Shown piece by piece: positions 60,317 through 64,000 of a stretch of 64,000 nucleotides of DNA. The DNA lies in NCBI RefSeq assembly GCF_963678635.1, contig NC_087062.1, forward strand, positions 3,435,556-3,499,555, in the 5' to 3' direction. Origin of the DNA: Symsagittifera roscoffensis. Its lineage: Eukaryota; Xenacoelomorpha; Acoela; Convolutidae. How positions within the stretch are numbered: the first letter of the stretch is position 1; each line of letters begins with the position of its first letter. The notes beneath the pieces are model-generated. The model did no database searches, was not told the DNA's origin, and was given only the letters and a program-made list of their open reading frames with translations. Made by a program: the position numbers and the translations under genes.

Positions 60317-62707
60317 TTACAGCCATTCACAGTCCGATCTGCTTCCTGTTGTTTTTTTGCAAGTCATGCCATACCATACTGTTTCAGCGATGTCAGCATA
60401 TTTGGATTCCGATATGTTACCACAAACTAAGTGATACCAATTCAAACAAGCTTCGCATTCTACCCCTTTATTCCGATATGTCACCTTTTTTGTGACATCC
60501 AGGACACACTTCCTCGTTACCCTCATTTAGCACAGTCAATTTTGGTGTTTCTTTTTTTAATGCAGGTTCGTACTCTTTGAGCCACAAGTTGGCCAATATT
60601 ACTGCAAGGGAGGCGCCCATTGCTGAACTATCTTTTTGTACATACCACAAACCATTGCATTTAAAGTGTACCTCACTCACTGCCAAATTCAGTAGTTTTT
60701 TCATAGTCTTGCGATATGTTTCCGGAGGGTTGATTTGCTCATATAATCTCCTCGGGGCTATTTCCACCGCTTCATTGAGCGGAACATTAGTGTACAAACT
60801 CTTTTTATCAGGAGAGATTATACTCTCATCAGAGTCCAACTCAGTTTTCTCTAAGATCTCCCTGGACATTTGAACGTTGGTTTCTATGTTTGCCCCCTCA
60901 ATTTCATCAAAGTGCTATGCCAATGTTTTATTTAGGTTGTCATATGAGCTACCAGCTAAAGAAAGAACGGGACGAAGTGGTGTGCCTTGTTTGTGTACTT
61001 TTGCTAACCCATACAGCCTAGCCGGCTGAGCTCTCGTTGATATCAACTTAGTATACAGCGCTTCGCTAATCTCGTCCTTCTTTTTCATGGCGGGTAATTC
61101 TTTGTGTATGTATTTTTCAATTTTCGTAATCACGCTGTCTGTCAGATTATTCCTCTCACTAAAATGTTCTGCCTGTAATAGATTTTTCAGTTTTTTTCTT
61201 ATGTTCTCTTTTTCATTACACAAAAACCCACCCTCTTGTCAAACGGCACTGCCAGAAGACCGTTGTCCTTCAAATACTTTCTGGCTTTTTCAATACCCTT
61301 GTCAGAGGAGATCTGTTTCTCATTCTTAGCATATCTCTTTGCAGCTGCTTCAATCTCACATAATTTTTCTCCGGGTAGTCCATTTAACTTCAGTTCAGAC
61401 AAAAAAAACTATCAATGTCAGCAAGGAAGTGAATTTCATTGAATTTGTCTCGTACCAGATGTTTTGGTCCAAAACATAAGACTTCCCGCAGCCAAACCGG
61501 CAAAATCACTTCATCTAAAATTCTAACTGACCGTTCGTCCAAGTTTTTTGTTGGTCTATCCTGTCTTTCCGAAAGTTTTTCAAGCTTTCTCTTATGTTGG
61601 CTTATCAAGTTATTAACACTACACCTTTCTTGCAGGTTCAGATAGATGTTTACCGAAGGCCACCACTTCTCATCTATACCCCCTTCTCACTAACTCTCTT
61701 GCTTTTGCTAGGTTACCCGATGCATTGGCCATATCTGCTTTTGCCTGGCTTATCTCAGATCTCAAGAGTTTCAGTTGGACGCTGTGCACCGCTTGATCCG
61801 AAAAAAAAACACCGTTATCAGGCACGCGAAACCGTAAAAAATCTGGTTTAATGTCGTTATTGAGACATTTTCTCAGAAACTTATTTCTCAGGAAACTGCT
61901 ATTAATGAAATGTTTTAAATAATCTAACCCAAGTTTCCAAGTGAGTTTTTTTTAGGACCAATCTAAGGAGTGGTGGTGGCATCAAAATTGCGGTCATCTG
62001 TTCTTTGCAGGCCACGAGCACTTAAACTCATGTGGCACTCAGCAAAAAAAACAGCCCCAACAAAGTCTTACCACTTATTGGTCGTTTGGCTCCGGCTGGA
62101 GGTCCCGAGCCAACACCTCCGCTCTCCGCACTTTTGACCTGCGGCGTCCCTGCGATGGTTTCTTGGTCTGGGCCCGTATCCTTGAGAAAATACTTGGCAG
62201 GTGGTCTCGATGGGACAGCACCACCCGTGGTGACTCCAACTCCAATTCACTTGACTGGTGTAGTTGAAGATACTCTCTGAGGACCGCGGGATTCTGTCTC
62301 TTCTTAATAGAGAAACAATTCTACCGGTTGTTTTTACGACGATTATCTCTCTCTTCCGCAGATCCTCAAAAATATCGGTAGTGCTCATTTTCCTGCAGTA
62401 GACAATGCCACTTATTTGTCTTCGCTTCGAAATACGCCACAAATTTATCAAGTGGGCAGGGCATATAGTTGTTCGTGCGGTGGGAGGATTTGCTGTTGTT
62501 CAGCACGTCGTGTCAGATAATAATCTGCATACTGGCCAGAGGTTTCTGTTCCAATAATACTCGTAAATCCTTCCCCCTGTTCAAGGTATTGGAGTTCAAA
62601 GAAAGGCCGGGGACTGCGTAGACTTTCTGCTGCGTCTCTTTCCGTTCCTCTAGCTCAAGATCTTTCAGGCTGTGATAAAGGGAATTGGCAGCTACAATCA
62701 TCGCCAT
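60317..62707 (-). pseudogene. Penelope-like element ORF with PHD finger, copy 3 (best preserved)
   Basis: Same layout as copy 2. Here motif B continues in frame into LKEYEPALKKETP (copies 1-2 have a stop), and after a linker the zinc finger begins: CPGC, then, one frame over in an A-run, VECEACLNWYHLVC and a final WYGMTC. The C-x2-C ... C-x2-C-x4-H-x2-C ... W-x3-C order is that of a PHD finger, a chromatin-reading module. It lies between RT motif B and the place where motif C should follow; no motif C or thumb is found before the stop at 60,317. Other breaks: a stop after SYDNLNKTLA and broken N-terminal frames. It starts at MAMIVAANSLYH (62,707). Confidence 0.8.
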
Positions 62708-63459
62708 TTTAGCTCAAACACTACTGACATTATGAACAAATAGAGAAAAAAATTTCGAATTAATGACTGTTTTCCTTAGAGGAATATAACAGTTTGCTTA
62801 TAGCTTATCGCTAAAAAAGGTTAGAATTTAACAAAAATGGTTATAAGAAATTTAAAATGTTAATTCAAACGTTTTCGCACATTTTGGTGCATCATCAGGA
62901 TTAAAAAAAATTTAAAAATGTTTACAGAATGATCAAAGATCTGAAAAATGAGAATCATGTCTAAAAAGGGCTCTAAAACTTTTTAACCAATCAAACTTAA
63001 GCAACTGTAATTACGTAATAAATTACGTAATCATGAATAACAATTTCCTGTAAATTTCTGAGATTTTTTATATTGTTGTTCTTCCATGGTTATAAAATTT
63101 CGATTTGAGATTATTTTCGATTCTGACATGTCAGTTTTTTTTAACTTGTAGCCATGTTCTACAAAGACTATAATTTCAGATTCATTTTATAACCATGGAA
63201 GATCAAAAAAGTAAAAAGTCTCAGAAATTTACAGGAAAATGTTATTCCTGATTAGGTAGTTTATTATGTTATTAGAGTTGTTTAAATTTGATTAGTTTAA
63301 TTGTTTTAGAGCTTTTTTTAGACTTGTTTCTCATTTTTCAGATCTTTGATCGTTCTGTAAGTATTGAAAAAAAACTTTTAATCCTGATGATGCACCAAAT
63401 AAGTGAAAACGTTTGAATTAACATTTTAAAATTCTTATAAAGACACGGATGAGAACCGA
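62708..63459. repeat. Back-to-back inverted PLE terminal repeats, copy 3
   Basis: Copy of 53,564-54,315, with hammerhead-like cores at 62,873-62,898 (minus) and 63,384-63,408 (plus). The hinge is near 63,145-63,185. Confidence 0.7.
62873..62898 (-). ncRNA. Hammerhead-ribozyme-like core (6)
   Basis: Copy of the minus-strand motif at 53,729-53,754. Confidence 0.4.
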
Positions 63460-64000
63460 CCAAATCCCCACTTCCATGTGCACCTGGTGCTAATTTTAAC
63501 TTAACTCATGCGCTTCACTGTGCACAGGGTAGTTTAGTTACATACATATAAGACACAATGAAATTAGAGACACTTTCGCCAACCTCATGAACGAGGTTTG
63601 CCATGACGTCGAGATTGAGCCGAAACTTCAGCCGTTGCAAGGCGAAAGCTTTGTCAACAATTCCACTACAACTGAAGATGAGGCACGACTTGATATTAAG
63701 GCAAATGGTTTCTGGGGTTCACGATTCAGCTGCACTTTCTTTGATGTGAACATTTTCAACTCCCATGCCAAAACATCGCGAAAATTGCATAAACACGCAC
63801 ACAGATACCATTAAACGCTGAAGAACTCCAAATATCAGCAAAGAATTTTAAATGTAGAGTAGTGTAGCTTCTGCGCGCTAATTTTCGGATGCACCGGTGG
63901 CGCTGCTCTAACAGCCACGAGGACGATGCAGCGTTTAGCCGAAAAACTAGGTGAAAAAAGACAAAAAAGCTATCCAGAATCTACAAACTACATAAGAATT
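63460..64000 (+). pseudogene. REL-domain fragment, second copy, cut by window end
   Basis: Copy of 54,316-54,856: RHNEIRDTFANL, EDEARLDIKANGFW, CTFFDVNIF, then frameshifted sequence to the window edge. RLDI here (RLDT in the first copy) keeps the usual family residue. Confidence 0.75.

Larger units (their letters stand above)
49078..64000. repeat. 9.14-kb tandem duplication (second copy runs off the window)
   Basis: 49,078-54,856 and 58,222-64,000 align at a constant offset of 9,144 with very few differences. The repeat start is CTCCAGCCTACTATTATGCTC in both. The unit therefore comprises PLE copy 2, a REL fragment and the 55.0-58.2 kb island, followed by PLE copy 3 and another REL fragment. 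Confidence 0.93.

Overview
This is metazoan repeat DNA with no complete, recognisable host gene. The evidence is a Ty3/gypsy-type LTR retrotransposon, several non-LTR retrotransposons, Penelope-like elements (PLEs) with GIY-YIG domains, a hAT-type MITE, degenerate satellites, and short AT-rich intergenic DNA with spliceosomal-type signals. The RT/restriction-endonuclease-like proteins and the PHD-finger PLE resemble families I associate with cnidarians and other aquatic invertebrates, but the species cannot be fixed from this window.

Layout. (1) 1-12,378: the 3' two thirds of a very large LTR retrotransposon: the end of pol (integrase with a macro-domain-like C-terminal extension), a spacer with a candidate intron, a 2,687-codon third ORF carrying one intact SGNH hydrolase and a second SGNH-like region, a polypurine tract and a 3' LTR of about 1.3 kb. 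It is inserted in the RT of a LINE fragment. (2) 12,379-17,970: a tandem array of about 2.0-kb units. Each unit is a non-coding repeat family that has captured a LINE 3' end; one unit also carries a 511-bp hAT-like MITE with a perfect 8-bp target duplication. (3) 17,356-30,838: a 6.74-kb unit present twice in tandem. Each holds a retrotransposon with an SGNH-like domain, RT and a C-terminal restriction-endonuclease-like (REL) domain on the minus strand, facing a second REL fragment on the plus strand that is split by a 537-bp insertion. (4) 30,870-34,450: older debris: an RT C-terminal remnant, a PLE GIY-YIG remnant and diverged copies of the repeat family. (5) 34,600-36,090: two minisatellites. 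(6) 36,105-45,480: AT-rich, very degenerate tandem repeat. (7) 42,759-64,000: nested tandem duplications (about 4.42 kb and 9.14 kb) carrying three copies of a PLE with GIY-YIG, RT and PHD finger, inverted terminal repeats with hammerhead-ribozyme-like cores, and REL fragments. A single-copy island (about 55.0-58.2 kb) holds two unidentified open frames.

The parts relate mainly by insertion history. The LTR element and the MITE interrupt the satellite/LINE units, the satellite flanks the REL elements, and whole composites were then duplicated in tandem at scales of 1.4, 2.0, 4.4, 6.7 and 9.1 kb. Nearly all coding sequence outside the LTR element is broken. The two LTR-element ORFs are long, uninterrupted and GC-richer than their surroundings, so that element looks young. 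The most interesting points are the domain composition of the LTR element (macro-like plus two SGNH-like modules), the dense CTNGAG motif that runs through its coding and non-coding sequence, the PHD finger placed inside a PLE RT, and the conserved hairpin and hammerhead-like motifs.
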